DNA from: Holothuria scabra
Lineage: Eukaryota > Echinodermata > Holothuroidea > Aspidochirotida > Holothuriidae
DNA: 64,000 nt
Direction of reading: 5' to 3'
Assembly (NCBI GenBank): GCA_037179385.1
Contig: CM074188.1
Span: 28,251,594-28,315,593, forward strand
Below the pieces are notes generated by a model, which ran no database searches, was not told where the DNA came from, and saw only the letters and a program-made list of their open reading frames with translations. The translations under genes and the position numbers were made by a program. Each line of letters opens with the position of its first letter. Position 1 is the first letter of the stretch. Of this stretch, positions 22,791 through 35,028 are shown one piece after another.

Positions 22791-25399
22791 ATGCCATGGC
22801 GTTTCACGGGCTGCAAATTCCTAATGCAGTAGTGCTCGCTCATAAATCAGTTTGGTAAACTTTTTCGATCTCTGGAGATGACAAAATTGGATATTTGCCA
22901 TATGTGACGCCAGATCATCAATTGACACCGGCAAGTACAGTGCTATTTCCATAAATTTTCTTTGATAATGTTCCAAATTATCTTCAGTATAAGCTCTTGA
23001 CTTTTGAAGCAAAAAAATAATTGTCTTGTGTTCAAGAGGAACCAAATCTGCACAGTGTGGTGATATTTCCTTTAAATCGGACTTGTATTTCATGAGATAT
23101 CAGTCAATGAAGTTACTAGATTTGTGTTCAAAAGTGAGCTTTGGGGCAGCAAAAGTTATTTCACTAACTCACATGGGAAAGGAATTCTCTGTTCCCCTCT
23201 GTTTTTTCACACTGCTGTGTTGACCTTGAAGTTTATAGGAAAAAGACTCCCTAAGGGGAATGCGAAGTTTGTAAAAATTTTCATGCCACTTATGCAATCA
23301 CATTCTGATATGGGATTGTTGAGGAGAAAATAAGCTGTGAAGTTTGAAAAAGTTTGACCATAGTTATTATACTATACTCTAGTTGGGAAACTCAGCGTGT
23401 GAAGGCAGTATGTTGGAAGCTGCATTTTAGCGGTCACGTGACTGTGATAGTGCACATCCCGCTAGCACAGCAATGGTCGGTACTGTATTATACAATATAC
23501 ACTACAGTTCTCATCGTGCCGAAGGCTATCGAAAAGGCTTTTTAAGCACGTTTGTGACCCACCCGAGGGGAGGGGTGAAATGAGGTTGGTACTTAAGCCG
23601 CAATTAAAAGAAAGCAGCCCAGCTCATTGAAAAACGACAGACATAGTGTACGTTGTAATGCGCGAGGTTGCCGTACAAACGGTACAGCTAGTATACAGGT
23701 ACAGTGTAGTCTCGTTTTTACTACGTATAGTAATATGCTAGCCTGCACATACTGTAGCAGTCTCTAAATAGCACTGAGCTAATTCCTAATTTACTCGACA
23801 GGGTATAACTCAGAATACGTTTTTTTTCAGCCCTTACCTTTTTTGAAACACGTTCCTCTCTCTTAGGGCATGCTTTCCTCTGCGACAAACGCTGGCTATT
23901 CGTTTCGTTATTAAGCCAACACAGGCTAACACATATATGATAACATGGCATATTCCGGTTGCAAAGTGATCTCACAGGCTCGTCTCAGTGTCTCGTATTT
24001 TAGAATAGGCCCAACACAGCTGGGCAAAAGAACTTGAATGACCTCTTTGGGTGCATGCGAAGGTGACCACTACTTTTTGGTTCTTCAGTTCACTCAGACA
24101 CTAATCTATTCATTGGTACTTTTTGTACTTTTTCTGTTGGTTGTTAATGCAGTGTTTACACGCGATTCGGTTGTGTGCACCATCAATGTCACGTGACGCA
24201 CTTTTCTGAAGTCCTCAACATACCTGTTCGGGCTTGTACGTGTGTGCGTGCAGGTACACGTTCAATTTCCCAACGAGGGAAGTATATATTAACTATGGTT
24301 TGACTATCCCCTAATGTGGGGATATGATGTCACATGTGCTTGCTTCAAGTTCACTTCTTGTTGAAAATGTGACAACTTTACTTGCTCATATCTTGAGAAC
24401 CACACATCAGATTTCAATGCAAATTTCACCAGAATGCTCAGAATAAGTACAGTGCCCGTCTGACATATGTTGTCGGGGAACCCCAATCCGTAGGTCTCGT
24501 GCATGCAACAACGCAGATCACTGGTCGCCGTGCAATTTCAAATTTGCCAATAGGAAATGAAGAGTCTTCAGTAATCCACAAGATATCTAAGGTTCTTACA
24601 AGAAACCCAGGATCCAAAATTTTCCGCAATACAAGATCCATATTTTCAAATATTTTTCTAAAAGGACAAAAGAATTCGGCATCCTTCACCCTCCGCAAAT
24701 TAGCGTCCTTATTTTGTAGTGTTGAAGCTTCAGAAAAATCGGAAAAAGTGGGTGCTTGCTCCCCCTTCCCCCGTAAAAATGTCCAGCTACACCATTGAGT
24801 GTAAAGATGACTTTAGGGCTTCAAGAAAACGTAGAAACCGTTACCTTGAGCAAGTTGAACCTACTTTTAAATTAATAATACTCAATTAAATGCGCCATAT
24901 ACAGGTATATCCTTTTGTGTTTATGCGTGACAGTGTGAGAGTTTGTTTGTGTGTGTTTTGTTGTGTGTATATAGTGGGTGCGTGGGCGTCGTGTGCATGG
25001 AGTGCTTACATCATAGATAAATCCAGTCATGTACACGGTCTGAGGTGCTGGCGACTCGAATTTTTTCCCCCAATCCACAAACCAAAGCTACACCCCTGTT
25101 CTGTGAGAGCCTGGAATAGTCCATGTTCATGTTTGGTTCAAGGGACAACTTGACATTAATTATGGAGTTCTGCGTTAGTTAGATCAAATTTACCGACACA
25201 CTAACACAAATGTGTAATACAGTGTCAGTCAATTGCATTAAAAATTCAAAATTTAAATTCATTTTCAAGTGAGGGTCCAGTTCAATTTTGGTTTCTCTTT
25301 AATCACTTCTTTCAACAAATGGGAACTACCGTGAGCATATTCTAAAACCCTGAGCCCACAGGCGGATAAATTTCTGCCACTCATTTCTCTGTGGGTTGA
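22791..25399. other. Extra middle of the longer hAT-like copy
   Basis: Absent between 19440 and 19500 in the plus copy. Holds the 939-bp TIR element at 23359-24297, a 90-codon minus frame (22821-23093) and a fragment similar to the R3 3' part near 24780-24845. The minus frames at 22821-23093 and 24438-24698 have protein-like composition but I recognise no transposase motif. Either the remains of an autonomous element's interior or a later insertion. Confidence 0.4.
23359..24297. mobile_element. CATAGTTA TIR element with 7-bp TSD, copy 1 (939 bp)
   Basis: Left end CATAGTTATTATACTATACT then CTAGTTGGGAAAC; right end complement GTTTCCCAAC-like (TTTCCCAACGAGGGAAGTAT) to AACTATG. Exact 7-bp flanks GTTTGAC at 23352-23358 and 24298-24304. 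Subterminal ATCAATGTCACGTGAC is shared with copy 2 at 35029-36007. No ORF with recognisable transposase. Superfamily not assigned; 7-bp duplications are uncommon. Confidence 0.82.
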
Positions 25400-26126
25400 A
25401 CAAATTTTTTTCCATGCATCAATTGGCATCTAAATAACAAACCTTAACACGTGTAGTACTGACTGACTCCAGTTTGATGAGTGGGGTCACATGGGCCTTA
25501 CAGGACGGGCACCCCAATTGACCAGTGCCTTGCTGAATTGGGCAGACTTTGGTCCTCAGTTGGGCAGAGATTGTGCCCTGGTTGGGCAACTGGAGTCGAG
25601 CAAAAGGCCACCCCTTGAGAGAAAGAGTCCCGGATGTCCATGAAGGCCACATAAGAAAAATATTTGGATTGAGTTGTTAATTCTATGTCTGGAATATTAT
25701 CATGACCACACAGGACTCTTTCTCTCAGGGGCGGTGGCCTTTTGCCCAATTCCAGATCCACAATCACGGTATAATCTCTGCCCGACTGAGGCACCCATGT
25801 CTGCCAGATTCGGCAGGGTTTTGACCATTTAGGGGGCTGCAGGCTGAGCCCCGGCCTTCCATCCCGTACAGCAATGCATATGATAAAATAAAACGTACAA
25901 ATCAATGATGATGCACTCTAGTGCTACATGTCATTTTTGGAGCATAAGGTAATAAAGTTAGGTGGAAAGGTATTCGAAATTTCGGACAGTTTATTTTCCT
26001 ATTCAACGTGTACATTCAGTCTCGGTCTCGGACCTTGTCGGTCTCGAATTCTGCCACTGGTCTCGGTCTCGACAACTATTGGTCTTAGTCTTGGTCTCGG
26101 ATGTGCTGGTCTCGACTACAACACTG
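25400..26126 (-). mobile_element. hAT-like element, minus copy, left-hand part
   Basis: Its outer end reads CAGTGTTGTAGTCGAGACC on the minus strand. Aligns inverted to 18705-19440 along its length: GAGACCGAGACC units, CTAACTTTATTACC, ATTGATTTGTAC, AAAGTCTG(C/T)CC and TTGGAGTCAGTCAGT-like blocks. Reading frames here are TE-derived and broken. Confidence 0.7.
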
Positions 26127-27036
26127 ATACTTAGGCTAAATCTACGAAAAGGGATTTGAAAGCTTTTCATCAGCGAAACTACAGATGATATCATACGGAG
26201 GAAAGAAAGTGTGAAACCAGGAAGCTTGCCCACACAGTTCTCTGTTTTCACACTTTCTTTCACTATATTGTAACAGCTCCCTGGTAAAACAGCAAATTTA
26301 GAGGGGATCCCAAAGAGTAGAACTAACCACAAGTTGATTTTTATTTCGACAACCAATAAAAATATGAAAATGCTCTGTTTTGCATTTTCCAAGATAGATC
26401 TTAATAATTATGTAGTAGTCCAATTTTGCTCTCTCCAGTCCTCATGCATGGAACATGTTTTAGGCTTCCATATTCGTTCACGCTATTTTTCGTACCTCAT
26501 TTTTGTACCTCATTAATATTATGTGAAGTGATTGACCATGGGTAAACGTTAATTAATGTCCTAATTAACAGACAGCGCCGGAGCACCCGATTCCAAGGTC
26601 ATGAAAGTTTTCTTGTCTTTATCAGAAGAATAAGTTGTTAAAAAAATGTTTGTATGGAGTTGCTTGTTATTGGCACGACATGTGAGTTGACCTAATTTGA
26701 TAAAATGTCGAATCAACCAAACCCAAAGTGATATATAGATCCCGTCTAATCTACTTCGCCCGAGTAAGTTTAAAATTAATCAGAATTAATAGGTTACATA
26801 AAAATGTTTTTCCCTACAACAAGTATGTGACTCAAATCGATCGTGATGCTTCAAAGTTGTGCTCGTTTAATAGAACTTTTTTGCAAATGATACCAACATT
26901 TTTCTTTCACTGAAAGTAGGCTAATGGTTATCTCGAAAATATTGGTAAACTGAGGAAATTGTTTTGCCTTTTCTCTTTCAGTAAGCTATCACTGAATGTC
27001 GCTAAAACCAATTTCATCGTGTCTTCTTGGGTAGAT
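26127..27036. other. Intergenic, no gene recognised
   Basis: AT-rich; a frame at 26728-26913 lacks any supporting feature. Confidence 0.4.
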
Positions 27037-27175
27037 GCGCACTGTTTAACAAGGTGATTCTTGATTGTTGTTTTCATTGTATTGTATCGATTGTATTCTT
27101 TGTTAGGGTTAGGGATTAGGTTAGGGATTTGGGCCATCGTTAGCCATTTAGGAAATTCCTTGTTAAACAGTGCGC
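27037..27175. repeat. 18-bp perfect inverted repeat enclosing telomere-like repeats
   Basis: GCGCACTGTTTAACAAGG (27037-27054) and its exact complement (27158-27175) enclose 103 bp. Inside, 27103-27126 carries TTAGGGTTAGGG, ATTAGG and TTAGGG in tandem on the plus strand. It could be a small MITE or a relic of a chromosome-end/repair event. Confidence 0.75.
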
Positions 27176-27655
27176 TTTGCCCCGTTTTCTTTAGTTAAAC
27201 TTTATAATAATTTTAAGGGTCAAGAGCAGACTTCCAAACTTGTTTTCAAGCAATAGCTAAAACTGGCTAATTTCTTACTATTCGTCTTCCAAGTAGTTCT
27301 ACCTTTCATTACCTGGCAGGAATTTTAACATTTCATATCCAAGGCAGAGAGAAAGAGTAACTCCTAACAAATGTTACGATTCGGGGAGGATAATATTGTC
27401 ACACGATTTTCAATAGACTCTTATTAATTTTTAGTACACTACGTCTTCTACACTAATTCACACTGGAAAGGTTGCGTTTTATTCTTATATTAGTAGGAGA
27501 GAGGTGGTTATTGTTTTTCAGTGTCTTGATAACAAAGTCGATATCTGTAGATCATATATTAGCAGTATAACATTTCAAGTTTCGTGACAAACGAAATTAA
27601 ATTGAGATGTTCAAACCAAGGACTTCCTATACATGGACAGAGCATACTGCGCGGT

Positions 27656-27954
27656 ACATTGTCGCTACCGTAATGTGAGAAAAAGCGCACCAAAATGGCC
27701 GTCTGTTATGGTCCTGTGTGAAAGCTTGGACTTGCTCAAGTATATATCCATATTTTGCAAGAAAGTTGAAATAATTTTAAAATATGGCAAGGTAAGGTCA
27801 AAATCACTTCACGTATTGCAGGAATATGATATTGCTTTCCAATCAGGATAAACTTTTGTTTGAAATGTTACAGAGTCGTCGTCAAATCAGACGATTATTG
27901 GTTCATGGCGGCTATCTTGGTGCGCCTTTTTTGTCCCAGTCGGTGGCGACCATC
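27656..27954. mobile_element. Probable MITE, ~300 bp
   Basis: Imperfect terminal inverted repeats: left GTCGCTACCG...AAAAAGCGCACCAAAATGGC; right complement of GCTATCTTGGTGCGCC...CGGTGGCGAC. Flanks and TSD unresolved; no ORF. Confidence 0.55.
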
Positions 27955-30900
27955 TACGGATAGGACGTACACATTACATGATCTGTCAATGTATATAAGT
28001 CCGTGGTTTAAACCTTATTCTACCCTTGTTCTTATGCAGCTGCAGTGGCTGGTCTGGTACGAAAATATCTGTACGCAATAAGCTGATAGTTCTTCAGAAG
28101 ACGGCGGCAGTCAGTGAATTTCTTTGTACCACGTATACCTACTCGACTGCTTTGTTTGCCTAATTAAATTTACTTAAAATATCCGAGACCATTATTCAGA
28201 GCTATTTGCACATTTGTTGTTTGAATAATTTACTCCTACATTTTCTCTCAAACACCACTATACCATTCAATCTGTCTATTCCCATGCTGTCTCAATCAAA
28301 ATGATAATAGGAGTCTTAAATATCAGTCAACCTTTTTCGCTGGGAAAATGAAGTGCTGACTTGGTTTGAGTCGAGAGGTTTTCGTTCTTCTTTGATTTTC
28401 TTCCGTCTTACTTCTTGTCAAATATATTTGTTTCGAAGCCACCTAGGGTTAGACTGCAGGCTTCCTCAGTTAAATTTTCTGAAGCATCACATTGCTAAAT
28501 GTTACTGATATAGTGCGCCGCTGATCACCGTCCCGGGGGAGGGGTTTAAGGTGAGGGCCCTCCCTTTTTGAAAAATTTTGCCTTTCAGAAGGGGCTTAAA
28601 TTCAATATAGTGCAAAATTTGTTCAATTTTCCCGGCCAAAATTTTTCAAAAACTTACAATTTTTGTCGATTCACCGGTAACGGTGAATCGACAAAGCCCT
28701 GACTCTAATGAATGTAAACAGTGACGGTGGCTTTACTTTCTTGTGAGAACAAATAGGACGTTTTTATATCCTTATCGGTATGTGACGTCAGTCTGTGAGA
28801 AGTATTAGATTTATTTACAGTACCTATTTTTGAGACAGAACTAATCATGTTTAAAAGTTATGAAACGTCACATTTTTCAATATTCTCCTAGTATACTCTT
28901 AACCACGTCGCACGCTACAAGTGGCACGCGCTCCGTTATTTGAGGAAGCCTGGGTTAGAGGGATAGTCGGTTCCTTTTAGATCAATCATGTTTGTATTTG
29001 GTTTAATCCTCACTGAAACCCATATGCTGTTTGCGATCTCAATGGTGGATCCAGGATTTGCCAGAAGAGGGGGCCCATGTCAGAGAAAGTAACGGCAACT
29101 ATCTAAGCGCCACCATCAGTTGGCGCGGAGCGTATGCAAGAAAAACTTGGGCTTTAGAAACCCTCCAGAGAGCCGGAAATGGCACTCCTCGCGTGTTCTA
29201 AGGTGCATGTACCCAGCCTTGAAATAAGCATCTCAGGTATGCAATTTCCCAATAAGTGAGGGAAAATTTGCAATAATGTAACATGCTGCTTTAGCCAGTG
29301 GTTCCACTTTTCAGGGACCACAGGAAATGAGGTTGGAGAGTGATGAAAGTAGGGTTATCATACTTATATTCTGGCAAAGAGGACGTGGATTTCCATTATG
29401 GGGGAGGGATCTACGGGGAGAAGATTTCCCCTACCTTGTGGAAATTTTTTGTATCAAGGGTGTCTAGATGCAAAATGGTGCAATATTTTTTTTGCTTTAA
29501 CCAGGGTTTCTTTAAGCCTTTGTAGTCTGGCGCCACTGGATTCTTAAAAACCAAGAGGGAACGCATATTTCCCCATCTCTATGAGTGGACATATATTACA
29601 TACTTAGGTTTACCAGTAGGCAGTAGATTTGCTTTTGGGGCTAACTGCTGTACCTTACTGCTGACGTGAAGGAGGGGTATAAAAGGTGGGGCCTCCCCTC
29701 TGAGAAATTTTTGAACATTTAGGTATCCTTAAATGGAATCTGGTGCATAATTGACATCTTTTGAAGTCAATTTATTGTTCCTTTATAGGTGTGTATGGAC
29801 AATACGTATAGGTGTATTTTTTTTAGAATTTGCTTTGTGACGGGGCGTTGGCTAGGTTTAACAAACTTTTTTCTGGAAAGGAAAACACACATGAATCGCC
29901 AAACGGGGGAGATGTCTATCAGGACTGGTGACTTCCCTCCCCTTCGGAAATTTTTTCGGTTTTCAAGGGTGTCATGTAAACTAATGCAATATTGTTGCTT
30001 TAAGGAGAGTTTCTTTAAGTCAAATCCTAAAACGTCGTAAAAAAGAGTCATTACACTTAAAATTTAACATGAATTCGCTCAGTGCTCTTCATAGCTGCGG
30101 ACTTGGAGTCGTTAGGTTATGAGTAGGAGCCTCGGTAAATCTAAAACTTCCCCGTTATGCTGTTGGGCACTAAAGGCCGATTTACTATTTGGAGACCTTG
30201 GCCCAAATAATTTGGGGGTCCAGACTGTAATATTCCTCACAACTACTGGTGGCAAAAGTCATAAAACGAGGACAAAGTTTGTGGTCACTTCCACCCAACC
30301 GACCCACTCGAAATGAATTTAATAGACAGTGGTGGATCCCGGATTTTAACTAGGTTGGGGGCTGGGAATTGTGGGAAGTCTATCAAAGGGGAGTGCCACC
30401 ATCGGTTGGTCCGAAGCGTACCGGATTTTTTTTTTCATAACACCCTACCTAAAACTTGACGTCACATGTTTGCATTCCCAGAGATGGAACAAATATAATT
30501 GGGGTATGTCTATGGTACCGGCAACTTTGGGAAAAGTTTGCCATACCTCGTGTGGTGCGTAAATCCCCCTTCTCGGAACACGGGGTTGTCAGACCGTGCT
30601 GTTTGTAACGAAGGTAACAGACGAAGTACTAATTTTGCAATGGTAGGTAGCACGCGTGATACGCACTTGGCCGTCACTACACGTGAAATAGTACACCTTG
30701 CAATTGTGGGATGAGGGTACGAGGGCACGTATAGTCCTTGCATTTGTAAAGTAATACAAGGTACTTTTATCATTATCCACTATTCACAGAAGCAGCATAT
30801 TACCTGGTCAGACCAATACTACAGTACGACCAGAAAATTTTTCAAAATATTTAGTCAGCAAGCAAATTTAGGGAAAAACCCCAGATCCCCTGAAAAATAC

Positions 30901-31341
30901 ATGAAATCCTGACATTTTCTTTTCAATTTCTCAAATTCCTCCAGGTACAAGCTGCAGCGTAGAGCTGGATGTCTAGTAATCCTAGATGAAGGCCTCTCCT
31001 CTCCTAGTATATTCCACAGACCTTGCTTTGAGAGGGGTCTGGAGGAAAATAAATGAAGATAATCTAGATAAGATTGCTCTCTTTGGAAAATTTTTGAAGT
31101 ACTGTATACTGAAACTTATAAAGTGGTCAAGAAACAATACGAAGCATAGCATAACGAATGCGCGCGAAACGCGCTGAAATTTTGTATTTCATGCGACATT
31201 TCCATGACAAAACTTGCGCTCTGGATCTGCATCGAGACAGTTTCAATTCCCCATCACAACCCATTTCCAAATCACAAGGTGAGTCTTCTTCCTAATTATT
31301 CCTACTAAAGTTTGAATTTTTGCTGCTGTTTCTCCATGCAG
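27955..31341. other. Intergenic with GGCGCC-type repeat fragments
   Basis: 29040-29160 holds GGTGGATCCAGGATTTGCC, a GGGGGCCC tract and GCGCCACCATCAGTTGGCGC. 30325-30440 holds GTGGTGGATCCCGGATTTTA and a decayed form of the same palindrome. Related to 36030-36200, 37441-37560, 46449-46545 and 49240-49560. 28525-28640 is another G/C-rich fragment. No gene. Confidence 0.5.
28663..28694. repeat. Perfect 14-bp hairpin
   Basis: TTGTCGATTCACCG, loop GTAA, and exact complement CGGTGAATCGACAA. Function unknown. Confidence 0.8.
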
Positions 31342-31515
31342 TGGTTGTTACCAGAAGGTATAAGTATTAAGGACAAAATTGAGGAATGTCTAAAGTACGC
31401 CAGGCATGCTAAAATTTCGGTAGTTTCAGAACCATTTGTGATAGAACATAATAACATTATTCCAGTGTCTGAAAAATTGTCTTCATATTTCCCTGAATTT
31501 TCACAAAAAAAATAG
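31342..31515 (+). CDS. Candidate 3'-terminal exon, unknown protein
   Basis: A strong acceptor (pyrimidine-rich TGCTGCTGTTTCTCCATGCAG) precedes an open frame of 57 codons beginning WLLPEGISIKDKIEECLKYA and ending at TAG (31513-31515). A polyadenylation signal follows 73 nt later. Composition is protein-like (charged and amphipathic). No domain recognised; the upstream exon was not found with confidence. It could be a host gene end or a TE-encoded exon. Confidence 0.4.
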   Translation, partial: WLLPEGISIKDKIEECLKYARHAKISVVSEPFVIEHNNIIPVSEKLSSYFPEFSQKK

Positions 31516-31587
31516 AGGACTGCAGTCTGTCCCTGCATCCTATGTCTCGTTGATTAGTACCTAAGAGAGAAATTTTTAGGGTTAGCA

Positions 31588-31593
31588 AATAAA
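31588..31593 (+). promoter_or_regulatory. Candidate AATAAA polyadenylation signal
   Basis: AATAAA shortly after the stop of the candidate exon at 31342-31515; placement is consistent with a 3' UTR end but AATAAA is common in AT-rich DNA. Confidence 0.3.
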
Positions 31594-31599
31594 TTTTAA

Positions 31600-34499
31600 C
31601 ACTGTGCAACCCTCCATGTCATTTTTTCATAGGCCATGAAATATTTCAGAAAGCATCAAAGTTTGGAGAGGTAAATGGAGAAGGGTAAAAGATATTAAAA
31701 CAATTCCTGCTGATCTTTTGGGGTATTTATTCTTTAACTGCCAAGTGATAACAGCTCCACTAGCGCCACGTCTCCATAACATCAAGCGGAAATAAAGTTT
31801 AGAATTACAAGTTAAATTTGGATCATGTTACTTCGTTGCTACGATGAAAATTGTTTAAATATATTCACTGACTCTAACACGTCACATTAGTCATGTTTAA
31901 ATGAAATAGGGCCTTGTCACTGTTTTGTTTTTTTCTCTCTCTTCTTTTTATTTTCTTTTCTTTCTCTTTTTTATTTTAATTTTTATTTTTTGACGTTGGA
32001 AAAATTTCATCATTTTTTGGAAGGTGGTAGCCCCCTTAAATCCGCCCCTCTATCTATAAAAATATTGTTTGGAAGAAACGAATTAATAAAATAAAATGGA
32101 GAGATGAATCTAGTGACGTACGGTAACTTTACTTCGAAGCAATGATATTTATATTGTGCACAGCGAGAGCAGTCTTCATTATATGGTACGGTAAATAAGA
32201 AATGTATATTTTACACAAGGCAGATACTTTACCAAGAAAACATACATATTGAGCAAGTTAATACATTCTTTAGTTTAATGAAAAAATATAAAGATCTTAA
32301 TTGCTAATAGCTACCATCGTGTCATTGTTACATGCGGTAAAGTAACTTTCTTAAACAAAGGGATGTAGTCTATACAACAGAATCTACACAAATTCAGGAC
32401 TTTGACACTTTCAAGTAGGAAGAACAAACTAAATTGATGAAATGGGGTAAAATCCCTGTCTAGTAAATTTTTGTAGGTCCTGACCTCATTCATGCATATG
32501 TACAACAAAACAGTGTTTTAAATTTTGTAAAACATGGATGTCCTGTTATCGCACTTCAGATAAAGCCAAGCCATAAATATCAGCGTCAAACAGAAACTTA
32601 GTTTTGTCATTGCTAACTCTGCATTACAAACATTAAACACGTCTGTGTCACACCCACAAACCTTAACTGTTGTAAGATTAGGTGCAGTTAGCTGTCGTAA
32701 GATCACATGCCTTTAATAGTTCATTGCATCCCTGTAGTCTGTTGTAGTCCATTCTAGTTCATCTGCAGGTGTGTTTTTTCCAGAAATAGGGCATATGCCG
32801 GCATAGTTATGATAACTAACATTTTTCAACTAACAATTTTAGTTATGTTGATTCATTACACATGAACACAACAGCCCCCACAAACGCAGGGGTTTTATGG
32901 AGGAGACTTAAGCCTTTTAAAATTTCATTGAATCTGTGTTCGATTTCATAGGCGTAAGAAGCGGGTGCAGGAGGGGTGCAGGGGGTTGCTTTCGCCTTCC
33001 CAATTCGGGCAAAAAAATTTGATCTTTTCCGGCAAAACATGATAAACGGTGTCACTATCCGGGCAAAAGATGCTCTTTCCTCTTCATAGAAAATTACCCC
33101 AGTACGCCTTTGTTCGATTTCCATAGTAACCTTTTTTCTCTTCTTTGCCTCTGGGCTTGTACAGTGTTAAAAATTAACCACAATGATGCTCTGTCCGTGG
33201 TCCCTTCGGGTTGTTTAAAGAATCTTAGAGCAAGGTCCAAGATTGGCCCCATTTTTTAAACGTCTTCTGAAGTATGGTAAAGTATTTGATCTCCCGTTTA
33301 ATGTTGTGATAGTTTGAATGATTGTAATAGTGATGTTTGACTGGTGATTTGTGTATGTCATTTAGGAAATTTTGGTGCCGGATCTCACCCAGACTGTTCG
33401 ACCCATTTTATGAAATTGTTTGTTTGACCTGCATTGGTTATCATTACTATACTTAAGTGTTATTTAAGCACGTACAGAAGTGTTAGGTCCATGGTCAAAA
33501 TATCTCAGGAATTAAACATTTCTTGAACTGTTGCAAAGTTGTCAACCCCTCCTCCGGCTGATGTTTAGCAGACCTGATCTAGTCCGGTAAAACTGCGCGT
33601 GCTGGTTTATAATAAATCAGCTTGGTCTGTTGATAGAGGTAATCATGCATGCCAATGCTACCACAATCTTTTCCATGTATAGAAAGCGAAATTTACAGCC
33701 AAGTGACTTTATCGAAGGGTTGTAAAATAATAATATGTAGAACTTGAAATTGAAATATATTTTCTCAAACCAAAAAAAATAATAGTTCTTACAATAGTCC
33801 ATTCTTTGCATACTAACCTGACTGGGCAAAGTCAATTGAACAGAAAAGTAATTAAAAAAAGGATAATTTTGAGATATTTAAAAAAACAAAATATTTCTCA
33901 CTATACTTCTCGTTCGAAAAGTGATTCAAGAATCACTTAAGTTGACATAAAATGAGTCTTTTAGTAGGTTTCCAATTTCACAGCCTGTGTTTGTATACGA
34001 ACTCTTAATGTTTTGTTGTAGGATCGAATGTTTTCTCTTTGATGGAGTATTGGTGCCTTTTCTGTGTAAATTTATGCATTTTGCATGGATTTTGAAAATA
34101 GTAATTGATTCCAATTCAAATAAATTCTTATGAAATATTGATATACGACACTAAGCGCGTTTCGTTGACATCAAAGTGGTTATGTTCTAACGTTTAATGA
34201 GCCGTTTTGTTCCACAAAGTGTTACCCTTGGTTTGATCGATTAATTACACAAGAAATTGCAGGATGACTTACGGTAGCATTAAATAAGAATCTGGAGGCG
34301 ATTCTCATACAAGAAATATGCATATGCAATAAGGAATCTAACTTGTAATGGGATCTTGTTTTGATTTACCATTTTAACGAGATTGAGCTGTTGTCTGGTT
34401 GTTGATATGTTGAATTGGAATAACTACGTTCTTTTATGGCCTCAATACAACCAAGATCTGTAACTTCTTAAACTGTCTCGTGGAAGAACATACCTGTAC
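31600..34499. other. Intergenic, AT-rich
   Basis: A pyrimidine tract at about 31925-31990; a repeat fragment near 32030-32060 (CCCCTTAAATCCGCCCC); and a GCGTAAGAAGCGGGTGCAGG repeat fragment at 32950-33120, whose 93-codon minus frame I regard as incidental. No gene recognised. Confidence 0.45.
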
Positions 34500-34645
34500 A
34501 GGGGCGTCAATCCTGGAGGCAGAGTGGGAATTGCCACCACAATAAAAAAAAGGGGGAAAACACTTCGTTTTGCCCCCAATAATTCAAGTAAATTGAAAAA
34601 ATTAAGGCGCAAAAATAAAATATAACTTCATTGTAGTATACAAAT
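34500..34645 (+). repeat. Dispersed repeat R3, copy 3
   Basis: GGGGCGTCAATCCTGGAGGC, hairpin GGGGGAAAAC...GTTTTGCCCCC, AATAATTCAAGTAAATTGAA, AAAATATAAC. Not inside a recognisable hAT-like copy, so R3 also occurs alone. Confidence 0.65.
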
Positions 34646-35028
34646 CACTTTATAGGGCTGGAAAACGTACTTCTGAGTGCGTATATGTAAATGTGAGCAT
34701 CCAGATTTGTTAGTGTGTGTATTCGTGTGCATTCGCTTTAGTATGGGTAGATTGCTTAAAAACAATTCCGGTCCGGGACACGAACCAAGGTTTGACTGGC
34801 TGTAGGAAAACCTTTGCCCGAACAACATTACAGATATATGCCCCTGTGGTTGTGCTGCAGTCAGCTATTATTCCGTGAAAGGTGTTGTGCAAAAACAGCT
34901 GTTCAAATAGTATCGAAAATACATTTTGAAGACAGAACTTGCTAAATTACGGAATAACTTTTAAGTTCAAAGATCGTGCTTTTGTAGCGTCAATGTGCCG
35001 TTGAAAGCTGACAAAATGTTCGTGTGAG

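Noticed and set aside
22821..23093. 90-codon minus frame as hAT transposase
   Set aside because: No hATC-dimerisation or catalytic motif could be seen.
21629..26126. One intact 4.5-kb hAT element
   Set aside because: The order of blocks fits, but the 8-bp flanks (ATAAATGG and ATACTTAG) do not match, so continuity is only inferred and the parts are listed separately.
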